Assembly (NCBI RefSeq): GCF_001050035.1
Contig: NZ_CVTA01000007.1
Location: 1-64,000 of the forward strand
Source of the DNA: Mycolicibacterium komanii
GTDB lineage: Bacteria; Actinomycetota; Actinomycetes; Mycobacteriales; Mycobacteriaceae
Direction of reading: 5' to 3'
Length of the DNA stretch: 64,000 nt
Every line of letters begins with the position of its first letter. The stretch's first letter is position 1. Below the pieces are notes generated by a model, which ran no database searches, was not told where the DNA came from, and worked only from the letters and a program-made list of their open reading frames with translations. The position numbers and the translations under genes were made by a program. This document shows positions 63,539 through 64,000 of the stretch, in pieces.

Positions 63539-64000
63539 ATGGCGTTGGCGTCGCGGGTGGTTCGACACCGCGGCGGGGTGCCGATCTACGGCTATCCGAC
63601 GGCCCCCGGTACCCCGCCGGTCTCCGTGGTGCACGCCGGGCATGAGGGCCTGATCCAACGCGGCCGCCACATCCACGACTTCCCGGCGTTGTGGTTCGTT
63701 CCCGATACGGCGACGGTGCTGGTCATCGCGGCCGGCGAAGTGCTCGATCCCGCGGCCCGGCCCGACTGTGGCGTCGGCGTCTTCTTCGACCCTGCGGCGT
63801 TGGAGTCCGAAGGAGCTCGCCCGACGTGGCGTGAGCATCCCCTGCTGTTCCCGTTCCTGCACGGCGAGGCGGGCGGGGTGCTCGAGCTACGGTTGCCCGC
63901 GGCGCGGGTGGAGCCGTGGCAGTCGGCGATCGCATCGATCGACACCGAGCTGACCGAACGCCGCGACGGTTACCGGCAGGCGATGCTGGCGCACCTGACG
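63539..64000 (+). CDS. AraC-family regulator, N-terminal part (runs off the window)
   Basis: An open frame of 154 codons from ATG at 63539 (MALASRVVRHRGGVP) to the window end, with no stop yet. The cupin-like sensor pattern HAGHEGLIQRGRHIHDFPAL and VEPWQSAIASIDTEL fits AraC regulators, whose C-terminal helix-turn-helix would lie beyond 64000. It may control the divergent methyltransferase gene. Confidence 0.65.
   Translation, partial: MALASRVVRHRGGVPIYGYPTAPGTPPVSVVHAGHEGLIQRGRHIHDFPALWFVPDTATVLVIAAGEVLDPAARPDCGVGVFFDPAALESEGARPTWREHPLLFPFLHGEAGGVLELRLPAARVEPWQSAIASIDTELTERRDGYRQAMLAHLT

Overview
The window looks like chromosome from a mycobacterium, most likely an environmental Mycolicibacterium-type species. 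Evidence seen directly: high GC throughout, a complete mceA-F operon, an antigen-85-type mycolyltransferase, a RipD-like NlpC/P60 protein, an F420-type (LLM) oxidoreductase, several P450/SDR/alpha-beta-hydrolase genes and many TetR regulators. GTG starts and 1-8 base gene overlaps are common. No rRNA, tRNA, CRISPR array, phage or intact insertion sequence was recognised.

Layout. 1-7637: end of a YrbE permease gene, then six overlapping mce genes coding for an MCE lipid importer. 7642-9682: two divergent small secreted proteins and an EamA exporter. 9683-13867: a PotABCD-type polyamine/spermidine ABC importer on the minus strand, whose ATPase gene appears to start at CTG. 14155-17750: SRPBCC protein, MFS exporter, alpha/beta hydrolase, methyltransferase. 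17871-26477: TetR-SDR-thioesterase cluster, a tandem SDR pair divergent from a LysR regulator, a 0.67-kb gene-free stretch with palindromic sites, a GMC oxidoreductase and an NAD(P)-epimerase. 26508-33904: TetR, LLM oxidoreductase, MBL hydrolase, P450 with an overlapping TetR, a hydrolase remnant, another hydrolase, a TIGR00027-type methyltransferase and a DUF998 protein. 33922-39245: a minus-strand group with a disulfide oxidoreductase, VOC protein, DUF427 protein, a regulator made of two fused TetR units, and an Asp-nucleophile hydrolase. 39423-48824: MOSC-reductase-ferredoxin fusion, cysteine-peptidase-like lipoprotein, YraQ-type permease, MBL protein, flavin oxidoreductase, FKBP lipoprotein, ThrE exporter and a CREST-like membrane protein. 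48996-53253: HD / DJ-1 / 103-aa coupled operon, several small secreted proteins, a 46-aa gene and a second MOSC protein. 53462-64000: geranylgeranyl-reductase-type flavoprotein, antigen-85-like protein, acyl-CoA ligase plus haloalkane dehalogenase, acyl-CoA-dehydrogenase-like monooxygenase, third MOSC protein, RipD-like protein, LhgO, methyltransferase and the start of an AraC-type regulator running off the end.

How it fits together. The mce operon suggests lipid/sterol uptake. The region from 18 to 41 kb is rich in redox and hydrolytic enzymes, each near its own regulator, and reads as modular catabolic/detoxification capacity rather than one pathway. Several convergent gene pairs end within a few bases of each other with short palindromes spanning both stop codons. 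Stronger hairpins follow the antigen-85-like gene, the methyltransferase gene and the double-TetR gene. The most unusual items are the double TetR protein, the CTG start of potA, the palindromic sites at 23.2-23.6 kb, the operator/terminator cluster at 36.86-36.93 kb, and two large 3'-end inverted repeats. None of these proves a new system; each is stated with a test.
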